Positions 25,429 through 33,879 of a stretch of 64,000 nucleotides of DNA are shown piece by piece; positions within the stretch are counted from its first letter, which is position 1; the number at the start of each line of letters is the position of its first letter. The notes under the pieces are model-generated. The model searched no databases, was not told the DNA's origin, and saw only the letters and a list, made by a program, of their open reading frames with translations. This DNA comes from Bacteroidota bacterium (GTDB lineage Bacteria > Bacteroidota > JABWAT01): assembly GCA_017303995.1 (NCBI GenBank), contig JAFLBE010000014.1:21971-85970 (forward strand). Reading direction: 5' to 3'. The position numbers were made by a program, and so were the translations under genes.

Positions 25429-26760
25429 TTAAGTCGTTTTTTTCAAAATCAGCCAGCCCGTTATTCCTGATATCACAGAACCCAGTATAATTCCCGCCTT
25501 TGCGCTGTTTAAAAGATCACCTTCTGCAAATGCCAGTCCTGCGATAAATAAACTCATAGTAAACCCGATCCCGGCCAGAGCTGAAATCCCGTAAATTTGA
25601 ATCCAGGAAATTCCCGTAGGCAGGGTTGCAAAATTCAATTTTACTGCCAGCCACGAAAAAGTAAAAATCCCGGCCTGTTTCCCGATTACCAGCCCCACAA
25701 TGACTCCATAACTGATCTCATTTGCAAGAAGTGATCCCAGAGATCCGTTCAGTGTAATCCCGGCATTGGCAAGTGCAAAAACCGGCATGATAAACCAGAT
25801 AACCCAAGGATGTAATTTATGTTCGAGATGTTCTGCCGGACTTTCTGCATGTTCACAAACGGTTTTGATACTCTGAATTGCAGAAGCCTGATCTTCATTC
25901 TTTAACTCAGAATCCGATTTGCCGGAAACCTGCCGGAAGAAGGACATTATTTTTTCAATTGATTTTTCAAATTCAAAAGGTTGAATCCGGGTTGCTGATG
26001 GAATTGAAATTGCCAGCAAAACACCTGCAAGAGTGGCATGGATTCCTGATTTCAGGAAAGCAAGCCAGAGAAAGAAGCCGAAAAATAAATAAATTGATGG
26101 GTTTCTTACTCCGATTCGGTTCAGCAGAAACAGGAGAAGTAAAATTCCGCCACCAATTGAAAGGCTTAGCAAACTGATTTCGCTGGTGTAAAAAAGGGCG
26201 ATGACCAGAACCGCACCAAGATCATCAATGATGGCAAGTGCAGTTAGAAATATTTTGAGCTGAAGAGGGACTCTTGAGCCAATCATTGCCAGAATTCCGA
26301 GAGCAAAAGCAATGTCAGTTGCCATGGGTATTCCCCAGCCGGCGGTTCCTGGTGTTCCAATGTTGAACGAGGTGTAGATCAGTGCTGGAGCAATCATACC
26401 GCCAAGAGCAGCCGCAACAGGCAATGCTGCCTTTTTAATCGAATTCAGTTCGCCCGTCAGCAATTCACGTTTGATTTCGAGCCCAACAACAAAAAAGAAA
26501 ACGGCCATCAACCCGTCATTGATCCATAGAAATAAGGGTTTTGAGACAATCAGTTCACTGAAGCCAATGGTGACGGGAATATGAAAAAGAAGCTGATAAC
26601 TTTCTGAGAAAGCTGAATTTGCCCAGATCAGCGCAACAAGAGCAGAAAAAAGAAGAAGAATTCCACCAGAAGCCTGTACCGAAGCAAATTGCTGAAAGGG
26701 TTTCAGAATGGCGTCAACAGGTAGGGGAGATGTTGTATAAATTTTAAATGAGGATTTCAT
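25429..26760 (-). CDS. nhaA: Na+/H+ antiporter NhaA
   Basis: A 443-residue inner-membrane antiporter exporting sodium for protons, with about twelve helices. Signatures include LIWANSAFSESY, GLMAVFFFVVGLEIKREL, ALGGMIAPALIY, PMATDIAFALGILAMIG and the ion-binding pair in LAIIDDLGAVLVIA. A charged cytoplasmic stretch of about 50 residues near 265-320 makes it a little longer than E. coli NhaA. It is monocistronic. The start is fixed by the conserved N-terminal helix. Confidence 0.96.
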   Translation of the reverse strand: MKSSFKIYTTSPLPVDAILKPFQQFASVQASGGILLLFSALVALIWANSAFSESYQLLFHIPVTIGFSELIVSKPLFLWINDGLMAVFFFVVGLEIKRELLTGELNSIKKAALPVAAALGGMIAPALIYTSFNIGTPGTAGWGIPMATDIAFALGILAMIGSRVPLQLKIFLTALAIIDDLGAVLVIALFYTSEISLLSLSIGGGILLLLFLLNRIGVRNPSIYLFFGFFLWLAFLKSGIHATLAGVLLAISIPSATRIQPFEFEKSIEKIMSFFRQVSGKSDSELKNEDQASAIQSIKTVCEHAESPAEHLEHKLHPWVIWFIMPVFALANAGITLNGSLGSLLANEISYGVIVGLVIGKQAGIFTFSWLAVKLNFATLPTGISWIQIYGISALAGIGFTMSLFIAGLAFAEGDLLNSAKAGIILGSVISGITGWLILKKTT

Positions 26761-26820
26761 TTGTTTGCCAGAAAATGTTGCTGCAACCTGAACAATGTGA
26801 GTTTACACAGAATTCCTGAC

Positions 26821-26862
26821 AAAAAAAACCCGTTCCTCCTTACGGAAGAACGGGAACCAAAA
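26821..26862 (-). terminator. Terminator of the 60-residue protein gene
   Basis: The stem CCCGTTC (26829-26835)/GAACGGG (26848-26854), with an extra TCC/GGA inner stem, is bordered by eight A residues on the left and a run of A on the right. Read on the minus strand it ends in TTTTTTTT, so it terminates the small gene upstream. Confidence 0.88.
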
Positions 26863-26884
26863 AAAAGCCAGAAACAAACTTGTT

Positions 26885-27067
26885 TTATGCAGGAACTTCA
26901 TCCAGTTCGTGCATGAGCCTGCGGAGCAATGCTTCTTTGCTCTTCAGATAATCTCTGAAATCCATTGAATCAGTATGGGAAATTTCCATACGAAGATCGT
27001 TGAAATAAGATTGGAAAATGTCTTTCAGAAGATCGGCTTCTTCTGTTGATAATTCTAAAGTGACCAT
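26885..27067 (-). CDS. Conserved small acidic helical protein
   Basis: A 60-residue protein with a very strong ribosome-binding site (CCGGAGGATACC) and its own terminator, so it is clearly expressed. The sequence is helical and amphipathic (STEEADLLKDIFQSYFNDLRMEI, DFRDYLKSKEALLRRLMHELDE) and acidic. There are no cysteines and no membrane segment. I do not recognise a function. Similar short helical proteins occur as hypotheticals in related bacteria. It could be a small regulator or a dimeric adaptor. Confidence 0.8.
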   Translation of the reverse strand: MVTLELSTEEADLLKDIFQSYFNDLRMEISHTDSMDFRDYLKSKEALLRRLMHELDEVPA

Positions 27068-27201
27068 GGTATCCTCCGGTTATTTATGCCCAACAGCTTT
27101 GTTAATAAACTGAATGCAAGTTATCAGTCATTTTATTTAGGTGCAACCGGTTCCAATTAAACGATTATTAGAGAACAGAAGAGGCGGATGTCTTTATATT
27201 A

Positions 27202-27711
27202 TCAGTTTTGATTTGAATGGTCTTTATCATGGATCCATTCGCCGGTTACCTGTCTGACTGCATGCGGAATCAGGGGCAAAAGCCATTCTGCATATTCTTT
27301 GCTTCCTTTGGGTGATCCGGGCAAATTAATGATCAGTGTTTTACCTGAAATAACTGAAACTCCCCGTGAAAGTGCAGCATAGCGGGTTTGTGCAAAAGAT
27401 TGAGCTCTGAGAAATTCAGCAATTCCCGGAACCTGTTTTTCTGCGATACTAAGGGTGGCTTCCGGTGTGACATCTCTTGGTGTTAGTCCGGTTCCGCCGG
27501 AAGTTAAAATGAGATCAACATGAGGTGACATGACTTTCAGGGTTTTTACAATCGCATCAAAATCATCTGGTATGACGATCGTGCTCAGGATTTCAAACTG
27601 ATCTGCAGGAAATAAAGGGATCAGTTTGGGTCCGGTTTCATCTTTTCTCTGTCCGGTATGTGCCCGGTCTGAAATGATGACGATGCAAAGGCGGATTTTA
27701 GATGTTGTCAT
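27202..27711 (-). CDS. mog: Molybdopterin adenylyltransferase (MogA/MoaB type)
   Basis: A 169-residue protein that activates molybdopterin by adenylation before metal insertion. The MPT-binding motifs LTSGGTGLTPRDVTPEAT and NLPGSPKGSKEY are intact, and IISDRAHTGQRKDETG begins the fold. It lies downstream of moaC, separated by about 250 bases of repeat DNA, on the same strand as the moaA-moaC genes. MoaB-type proteins are shorter and often hexameric, and the length here fits that group. No moaE, moaD or mobA is seen in this window. Confidence 0.92.
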   Translation of the reverse strand: MTTSKIRLCIVIISDRAHTGQRKDETGPKLIPLFPADQFEILSTIVIPDDFDAIVKTLKVMSPHVDLILTSGGTGLTPRDVTPEATLSIAEKQVPGIAEFLRAQSFAQTRYAALSRGVSVISGKTLIINLPGSPKGSKEYAEWLLPLIPHAVRQVTGEWIHDKDHSNQN

Positions 27712-27760
27712 AACTTTCCTGAAAAGAAATTTTCTCGCAAAGGCGCAAAAAAAGTCATTT

Positions 27761-27944
27761 AACCACAGAGTGACACAGAGGTTTTCGCAGAGAACACTAA
27801 GGTTTTAATAGTTTAAAACAAATACCAATTCAATTTTACTGATTAATAAATGAACTCATAAAGAATTGTTATTTTTGCATTTAACTAAATATTCTCCCAC
27901 CGCTCCGCATGTCTCTGTGTTTAACTCTGTGATCCTCTGTGGTA
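27761..27944. repeat. Inverted pair of CACAGAG-type repeats
   Basis: The left arm (27761-27805) contains ACCACAGAGTGACACAGAG and GCAGAGAACACTAAGG. The right arm (27911-27944) carries the complementary CTCTGTGTTTAACTCTGTG and CTCTGTGGT. Related copies occur at 40314, 51499, 51574 and 52661. The pair separates mog from moaC. Confidence 0.7.
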
Positions 27945-27960
27945 AAAGGAAATTGTACCC

Positions 27961-28440
27961 TTAGCGGCTTTCCGAGAGAAAATCTCCCGATTTGCCACCG
28001 GTTTTTTCAAGCAGGCGGATGCCGGAAATTTCGGGTGTTTTGCAAACGGCTTTGACCATGTCATAAACGGTGAGCAAGGCAACTGAAACGGCGGTCAGGG
28101 CTTCCATTTCAACGCCGGTTTGTGCGTCAGTGCGGGTGGTAGCAGTTACCCGAAGGGAAGCTGTTTCATCCTGCCATGAAAAGGAAAGCTTTACTGAGCT
28201 CAGCGGAATCTGATGACAGAGCGGGATCAGTGACGCCGTTTGCTTGGCGGCCTGAATGCCGGCAATTGTTGCAGTAGAAAGCAGATCACCTTTTTTTAAA
28301 TGGTTCGATTTCGCCGGTTCATAAGCTTCCTTCAGATAAATCCGTCCTTCAGCAACTGCTGTCCGTGAAGTGACTTCTTTACCAGAAACATCAACCATTG
28401 ATACTTTATTCTGGTCATCAAAATGAGAAAAGTCTGGCAT
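27961..28440 (-). CDS. moaC: Cyclic pyranopterin monophosphate synthase
   Basis: A 159-residue enzyme converting the MoaA product (3',8-cyclo-GTP) to cyclic pyranopterin monophosphate. Family motifs are MVDVSGKEVTSRTAVAEG, KGDLLSTATIAGIQAAKQT, LIPLCHQIPLS and RTDAQTGVEMEALTAVSVALLTVYDMVKA. Its ATG directly abuts the moaA stop, so the two enzymes of the first molybdopterin step are translationally coupled. Confidence 0.96.
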   Translation of the reverse strand: MPDFSHFDDQNKVSMVDVSGKEVTSRTAVAEGRIYLKEAYEPAKSNHLKKGDLLSTATIAGIQAAKQTASLIPLCHQIPLSSVKLSFSWQDETASLRVTATTRTDAQTGVEMEALTAVSVALLTVYDMVKAVCKTPEISGIRLLEKTGGKSGDFLSESR

Positions 28441-29457
28441 TTAACCTCCTATTGCAACCATGGGGCGACCGGGATTGGAGGCAATACCATCCATGCCGCC
28501 GTGTTGTTTCTTTTTTTCCTTTATCCGGTCGGAGATCAGGTTCAAAAAGTCGTTTTTGCTGATGCCGGCACGAAGCGGAGTTTTAAGATCAAGTTCTTCA
28601 TTTTCAAACAGGCACGATTTAAAAGAGCCCTCAGCTGTCAACCGGATTCTGGAGCAGGTTGAACAGAAATTCTCAGACATGCTGGCAATAAACCCGATTT
28701 TCAGGGGATGACCCTGAACCTGATACCGGTTTGCTGTTCCGGTTCCGGATTCATTAAACCCGAGATGAATAAGAGGAAACCGGGTTGTGATCAGTTTCAT
28801 CTGGTCTGCTTTTGAAATAAACCCGCCACGATTCCATCCGTTGCCTGAGAAGGGCATAAATTCAATAAACCGAAGCTCAACCGGCATATCTTTAAAGAAA
28901 TTCACGAGATCGGCAAATTCATCATCGTTTACACCAGCCATGGCGACAGCATTGATTTTTACTTCGAGTTCCGGATAGTCAAGAGCCTTTTGGATGGAAT
29001 TCAGTACCCTGTCAAGACCGTCACGGCGGGTAATGGTTTTAAATTTTTCCGGGGAAAGTGTATCCAGGCTGATGTTGATTTGCTTCAATCCATTTTTTAC
29101 AAGTTCCGGGAGCTGATCGGCAAGTAAAATTCCGTTTGTCGTCATGGAAAGGGTTTCGATGCCGGGAATCCTGTTCAGCATGGAAAAAAGATCAGGAAGA
29201 TTCTTTCTGACTGTGGGTTCACCACCTGTGATGCGTACTTTTCTGACTCCGGCTGAAGCGAGCCAGGAGACGAGTGTCGCAATTTCTTCAAAGGAAAGAA
29301 TTTCGGAGTGTGGAAGAAGCGGAACACCTTCTTCGGGCATACAATACTGGCAACGGAGGTTGCATCTTTCAGTCACCGACACTCTCAGATAAGAGTGAAC
29401 TCTGCCGAAAGTATCGGCAAGTGTGGTCATTTCCGGTGGGAAAAAGGGTTTATCCAT
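28441..29457 (-). CDS. moaA: GTP 3',8-cyclase
   Basis: A 338-residue radical SAM enzyme of molybdenum-cofactor synthesis. The SAM cluster cysteines are C32, C36 and C39 (ERCNLRCQYC), followed by VRITGGEPTVRK. The second cluster motif lies in CSTCSRIRLTAEGSFKSCLF, and the C-terminus has the normal glycine pair (VAIGG). The ATG at 29457 is preferred over a TTG at 29463; no good ribosome-binding site precedes either, which fits coupling to thiL, whose stop is 6 bases upstream. Confidence 0.96.
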   Translation of the reverse strand: MDKPFFPPEMTTLADTFGRVHSYLRVSVTERCNLRCQYCMPEEGVPLLPHSEILSFEEIATLVSWLASAGVRKVRITGGEPTVRKNLPDLFSMLNRIPGIETLSMTTNGILLADQLPELVKNGLKQINISLDTLSPEKFKTITRRDGLDRVLNSIQKALDYPELEVKINAVAMAGVNDDEFADLVNFFKDMPVELRFIEFMPFSGNGWNRGGFISKADQMKLITTRFPLIHLGFNESGTGTANRYQVQGHPLKIGFIASMSENFCSTCSRIRLTAEGSFKSCLFENEELDLKTPLRAGISKNDFLNLISDRIKEKKKQHGGMDGIASNPGRPMVAIGG

Positions 29458-29463
29458 CAGCAA

Positions 29464-30495
29464 TCAGTTAAAATGATTCCAACCTTGTTTTTCAATTTCA
29501 GTTTCATCTCCTTCAGCTTCACGCAGGAGCATGGTTTCAGTCTGATCGGTAATTTCACCAATAATTGTCAACTCATCGTTTGATTCAATGATCAGACGCC
29601 ATTCCGGATTGACCGTAAACAGCAATTCATAATCTTCGCCACCAAAAAGTGCCCATTTGGTTGATTCTTCATCAAATTGTTCAGCTACTGATCTGATAGG
29701 TTCAGTTACAGGTAAACTGAGTTCATCAAGAACAGCACCAACACCTGATTGTTTGCAGATGTGGAATAAATCGCCGGCAAGTCCGTCACTTAAATCAATC
29801 ATCGCCGTAGGTTTTACCCGTTTCTGATTCAGCCAGGATAAAACTTCAGTTCTGGGTTTTGGTGCTAAATGCCGTTCAATCACCCAGGAATGACGATCGA
29901 GTGTAGGGGCAAAATTTTCAGGATCAGAAAGATAAAATTCTTTTTCACGGATGAGGACTTTCAATCCGGCAAAACTTCTTCCCGGATTTCCAGAAACCAC
30001 AATGAGATCACCGGGTTTTGCACCATTTCGATACACGATTTCATCCCGGTTGGCAAAGCCGGTTACGGTTACCGAAATGAACATATTGCCTGAAGATGCT
30101 GATAAATCACCACCGATAACTGCAACATGAAAATCTTTACAGGCTAGGTGAACGCCGGCGTAAAACTCTTCGAGAAGTTCAACCGTGATTTTTTGGGGAA
30201 GAGCAAGAGCAAGAGTAATATATTGAGGCGTGCCGTTCATGGCGTAAATATCACTGACGTTCACAGCAACTGACTTGTACCCAAGGTGCCTGAGTGACTG
30301 GTAAGTGAGGTCGAAATGAATACCTTCAACCAGACAATCTGTGGAAATAAGTTGTTCCATACCTTCTGCAGGATGAAAAACAGCAGCATCATCACCGATT
30401 GATTTCAGAACATCAGAATCTTTGAGGGTTACCCATTCACTGATTTTTTCAATCAGACCGAATTCACCCAAAGCGGAAACAGGAGTTTTGGACAT
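29464..30495 (-). CDS. thiL: Thiamine-monophosphate kinase
   Basis: A 343-residue kinase making thiamine diphosphate. ATP and Mg-binding motifs are GEFGLIEKI, IGDDAAVF, DCLVEGIHFDL, AVNVSDIYAMNG, VIGGDLSAS and MIDLSDGLAGDL, with FGGEDYELLFTV later. The ATG at 30495 gives the standard N-terminus; twelve extra codons upstream are not conserved-looking. It heads the thiL-moaA-moaC transcript. No thiamine riboswitch is visible upstream. Confidence 0.95.
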   Translation of the reverse strand: MSKTPVSALGEFGLIEKISEWVTLKDSDVLKSIGDDAAVFHPAEGMEQLISTDCLVEGIHFDLTYQSLRHLGYKSVAVNVSDIYAMNGTPQYITLALALPQKITVELLEEFYAGVHLACKDFHVAVIGGDLSASSGNMFISVTVTGFANRDEIVYRNGAKPGDLIVVSGNPGRSFAGLKVLIREKEFYLSDPENFAPTLDRHSWVIERHLAPKPRTEVLSWLNQKRVKPTAMIDLSDGLAGDLFHICKQSGVGAVLDELSLPVTEPIRSVAEQFDEESTKWALFGGEDYELLFTVNPEWRLIIESNDELTIIGEITDQTETMLLREAEGDETEIEKQGWNHFN

Positions 30496-30601
30496 AGGAA
30501 ATAGTGATATGTGATAGGTGATAAGTGGCAAGAAAATGCGTAATTACAGGAGATAAGTCTTTGTTTCTCTTGTCACCTGTCACTTGTAACTTGTCACTGT
30601 G

Positions 30602-31747
30602 TTATGGTTCCGCAATTACACCTAAACGAACCGGTTTTCTTGCACCGGTAACCGACGGAATATTCCCGGGAAGGCTCAAAGCCCTTAGAAAACCGAGAAC
30701 AGCAAATGAAATTGCTTCTTTAAACGTAGATGAAACACCAACCTCAGAAGTGTCAGAAACTGAAATTGCCGGACCAAACGCTTGTCTCAATCTTTCCATC
30801 AGATACGGATTTTTTGTTCCGCCACCTGAGACGTAGACTTTTTTGAGTTTTCCTTTTGAAAACTTTTTGACTGATTCTGCTGCAGCTTTAGCGGTCAGTT
30901 CGGCAGCGGTTGCAAGAAAATCTACTTTGGTTGCTTCTGCCGGAAAAGAATCGAGCCAGTTTTCAATCCAGTCTTCAGAGAATAATTCACGGCCGGTTGA
31001 TTTCGGCGGGTGTTTGGAGAAAAATTTATCTTCCAATGCCTTTTCAACCATGCTCTCCTGAATGATCCCATTTTCTGCAAGGATGCCATCACGGTCAAAA
31101 GGAACACTGAAAAACCGGTTTGCAACATAATCCAGAATAATATTACCCGGTCCGCAGTCAAAGCCAAGAGTCGGGTGATTATCTGCCAGAAGGGTTACAT
31201 TCGCAATTCCGCCAAGATTCAGAATGGCACAGGGTTTTACTCCTGCAAAGAGAAGTTCATCAGATTTTGGTACTAACGGGGCACCCTGTCCGCCGACGGC
31301 TAAATCAGCCTGTCTGAACTGATAAATTACAGGGATTCCGGTTTCAGCAGCCAGCCGCTGGCCATTTAATAGCTGAAGGGAACCACGGGTCGGATTTTTT
31401 GATGATATTGGTTCAGGCGCATGAAATACGGTTTGTCCGTGGCAGGCCAGATATTCGGATTTGATCATCAGCCCTTTCTGGTGCTCTTTGTAGGACTCAC
31501 GATAAAAGTCAGTGATCAGTTCTTCGATATCGAAATAACCGGCAACGGGAATGGCTTTTCCGTTTGTGAGATCCAGTAAAGACTGTTTCAGTGTAACCGG
31601 AAATGGCGAAGAAGAAGAATGAAGAACATCCATCTGAAATGGAGGGTAGTCCATTTGAATTTTAATGGTGACCCAGTCGATACCATCCATTGAGGTGCCA
31701 GACATGGCGCCTGAGATGATCATATATTGTTTTTTTGCGATTTTCAT
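30602..31747 (-). CDS. anmK: Anhydro-N-acetylmuramic acid kinase
   Basis: A 381-residue enzyme of cell-wall recycling that cleaves and phosphorylates 1,6-anhydro-N-acetylmuramic acid. Motifs are SGAMSGTSMDGID, ACHGQTVFHAP, LNLGGIANVTLL, GFDCGPGNIILD and VYVSGGGTKNPYLMERL. The ATG at 31747 overlaps the hemB stop by 4 bases (ATGA). A GTG at 31759 is possible but less likely. It is co-transcribed with hemB although the functions are unrelated. Confidence 0.95.
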   Translation of the reverse strand: MKIAKKQYMIISGAMSGTSMDGIDWVTIKIQMDYPPFQMDVLHSSSSPFPVTLKQSLLDLTNGKAIPVAGYFDIEELITDFYRESYKEHQKGLMIKSEYLACHGQTVFHAPEPISSKNPTRGSLQLLNGQRLAAETGIPVIYQFRQADLAVGGQGAPLVPKSDELLFAGVKPCAILNLGGIANVTLLADNHPTLGFDCGPGNIILDYVANRFFSVPFDRDGILAENGIIQESMVEKALEDKFFSKHPPKSTGRELFSEDWIENWLDSFPAEATKVDFLATAAELTAKAAAESVKKFSKGKLKKVYVSGGGTKNPYLMERLRQAFGPAISVSDTSEVGVSSTFKEAISFAVLGFLRALSLPGNIPSVTGARKPVRLGVIAEP

Positions 31748-32718
31748 TTTTTCATCCACTCTGCTGTTTCACGGGCATGATAGGTCAGAATCATATCTGC
31801 ACCTGCCCGTTTAAATGCGGTTAAAGATTCAAGTACTACTTTTTTATAATCGAGCCAGCCATTTTGGGCAGCCGCCCGCAACATGGCATATTCACCGGAA
31901 ACGTTATAAACCGCAACCGGAACGTCTGAAATTTCAGACACGGCACGAAGAACATCCAGATAGGGAAGTCCGGGTTTGACCATCACCATATCTGCACCTT
32001 CAGATATATCGAGATTCACTTCACGGAGTGCTTCCCTTACATTTGCCGGGTCCATCTGATAGGTTTTTTTGTCGCCCTTTTTCGGGGCACTGTCAAGCGC
32101 ATCACGAAAAGGTCCGTAAAAAGCGGATGCATATTTGGCAGAATAAGCCAGAATTCCAACGTTTGTAAATCCATTTTCATCAAGTGCCTGCCTGATGACC
32201 TCCACACGGCCATCCATCATGTCTGAGGGAGCAACAATATCTGCTCCGGCCCTGGCTTGTGCTACTGACATTTTTGCCAGAAGAGGAAGGGTTTCATCAT
32301 TCAGGATTTCTCCTTCGTCACTTACAAATCCATCGTGACCATCTGAGCTGTATGGATCGAGGGCAACATCGGTAATGATGACCAGTTCCGGAACGGCTGC
32401 TTTGATGGCTCTGATTGTTTTCAGATACAATCCGTCAGGGTTCCAGGATTCTGTGGCCGTTTTATCTTTTTTTGTATCATCAATTGCAGGAAACAAAACA
32501 ACACCTGGAATTCCAAGTGAATATAAATACCGGCATTCTTCAACAATCAACTCAGAACTCAGCCGGAATATACCCGGCATACTGGTTATTTCTGACTTCT
32601 TATTGATTCCCTCACAGATAAACAAGGGCATAATCAGGTCAGAAACCTGGAGGTGATGTTCCCTCACCAGCGAACGGATTCCCTCAGAAACCCGGTTTCG
32701 CCGTCCTCTGATCAGCAT
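31744..32718 (-). CDS. hemB: Delta-aminolevulinic acid dehydratase (porphobilinogen synthase)
   Basis: A 324-residue heme-pathway enzyme condensing two 5-aminolevulinate molecules. Active-site lysines are in ILAYSAKYASAFYGPFRDA and MVMVKPGLPYLD. The metal-site segment reads DVALDPYSSDGHDG, with Asp and Ala in place of the three cysteines of zinc enzymes, so this is a magnesium-dependent type. The ATG has AGGAGT upstream. hemF (50586) supplies a later step of the pathway, in a separate locus. Confidence 0.97.
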   Translation of the reverse strand: MLIRGRRNRVSEGIRSLVREHHLQVSDLIMPLFICEGINKKSEITSMPGIFRLSSELIVEECRYLYSLGIPGVVLFPAIDDTKKDKTATESWNPDGLYLKTIRAIKAAVPELVIITDVALDPYSSDGHDGFVSDEGEILNDETLPLLAKMSVAQARAGADIVAPSDMMDGRVEVIRQALDENGFTNVGILAYSAKYASAFYGPFRDALDSAPKKGDKKTYQMDPANVREALREVNLDISEGADMVMVKPGLPYLDVLRAVSEISDVPVAVYNVSGEYAMLRAAAQNGWLDYKKVVLESLTAFKRAGADMILTYHARETAEWMKK

Positions 32719-32737
32719 ATTACTCCTTTTTTCGGTG

Positions 32738-32745
32738 CAAAGTTA
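32738..32745 (-). promoter_or_regulatory. Bacteroidota-type -7 box of hemB
   Basis: On the minus strand the box is TAACTTTG, an exact TAnnTTTG match, 19 bases upstream of the hemB ATG. With a Shine-Dalgarno sequence in between, this mRNA should have a short leader of about 13 bases. Confidence 0.65.
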
Positions 32746-32893
32746 GGACATTTCAGTTAAAAATGTGCCATTTAATCCATAAACACTTAATTTTGTCGAA
32801 TAATTTCCGGTGAAACCCTATCCGTCTGACACCGTAAACTGAAATGCCTGTTGGCAAATCCAATCTATCACTTTATTTTTCAGGATTTTTGTT

Positions 32894-33607
32894 ATGAAAA
32901 AATTAATTGCTCTCTTCCTTTTTTCCTTCTTTGCAGGAAACCTTTTCGCCCAGCACCCACATTTCACTATTGGTGGAAACGTAACGGTTGCCAATCCGCA
33001 GGGGGAATTTGAAAAAGTTACCGGTAATAAAAATATGTGGGGTGGCTCTATTGAAGGGTTTGCTGGTCTTGGCTGGGGCAATATCGGATTAAATATGAAT
33101 TATCTATATCGTGGTGGTGATACTTTTAAAAGATCACTTGGCGGACCTCAGGGTGTGCCTGTAAATGCCGATGTTGATATCACCAACGGACTTTTTAATC
33201 TTCAGCTTGTCGGCAGACTGATGTACCCGGAAGGCATGTTCCGCCCATATGTTGAAGGTTTTATCGGTGGTGCATTTTTCAGTACAACGACTTCGGCTAA
33301 AGACCGGAATACAGGTGAAGAAATTGCCGGTGATACCAATCAGGATGATCTTACCTGGGTGATGGGTTATTCAGCCGGTGCCTTGTTTAAAATTTGGGAA
33401 GACCGTGAAAACTCGATGCAGCTCATGAGACCCTCAACCCTATTTATTGATTTTAAAGTAAAAAATAATTTTGGCGGGCAGGCAGAATACCTGCTTTCAT
33501 CCGAAGATATTTATTTTGATGACCCGTCAAGTACCTGGAAAACCCGCACTTCCACCTCAAAAACAGATTATCTGTCCTGGCACGTTGGGGTTGCTGTCGT
33601 TTTTTAA
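32894..33607 (+). CDS. Outer-membrane beta-barrel protein
   Basis: A 237-residue secreted barrel. A signal peptide (KKLIALFLFSFFAGNLFAQ) is followed by strands FTIGGNVTVANPQGEFEK, IEGFAGLGWGNIGLNMNYLY, FRPYVEGFIGGAFFS and the last strand YLSWHVGVAVVF. It resembles OmpA-type or porin-like small barrels of Bacteroidota, ligand unknown. The gene is monocistronic and followed by a strong terminator. Confidence 0.78.
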   Translation: MKKLIALFLFSFFAGNLFAQHPHFTIGGNVTVANPQGEFEKVTGNKNMWGGSIEGFAGLGWGNIGLNMNYLYRGGDTFKRSLGGPQGVPVNADVDITNGLFNLQLVGRLMYPEGMFRPYVEGFIGGAFFSTTTSAKDRNTGEEIAGDTNQDDLTWVMGYSAGALFKIWEDRENSMQLMRPSTLFIDFKVKNNFGGQAEYLLSSEDIYFDDPSSTWKTRTSTSKTDYLSWHVGVAVVF

Positions 33608-33646
33608 GGCGAAGAGATTACAGTTTTAAATTAACCTACCCACATT

Positions 33647-33670
33647 CCCCCTCCGTCTGAGGGGGTTTTT
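33647..33670 (+). terminator. Rho-independent terminator
   Basis: A perfect 7-bp stem CCCCCTC/GAGGGGG with loop CGTCT is followed by TTTTT. It lies 40 bases after the beta-barrel gene. The remaining bases to the next gene at 33880 show nothing. Confidence 0.92.
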
Positions 33671-33879
33671 AATTTATAATGCAAAAAATACGATCGTAGG
33701 TTTAGTATTATAAAGTCAAGATCAAGGGTGCTTGTTTATTTATTTCCAGTTCTGTTTGCCGAACTTTATGGCTGCAGAATCTTCTTCATTAAAATTCAGA
33801 TAAATATTTCTGATTCTTCACCTCTTATTTCCTATTTTCAGTATTTTTAAAGCTTTTAGTCAATAATAAAGGACTCACC

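Noticed and set aside
25878..26177. 99-codon frame opposite nhaA
   Set aside because: It is antisense to conserved nhaA codons and has no coding features of its own.
29464..30600. TPP riboswitch upstream of thiL
   Set aside because: No CTGAGA/thi-box pattern is present between 30496 and 30601; the gap holds only short GTCACCTGTCAC-type repeats.
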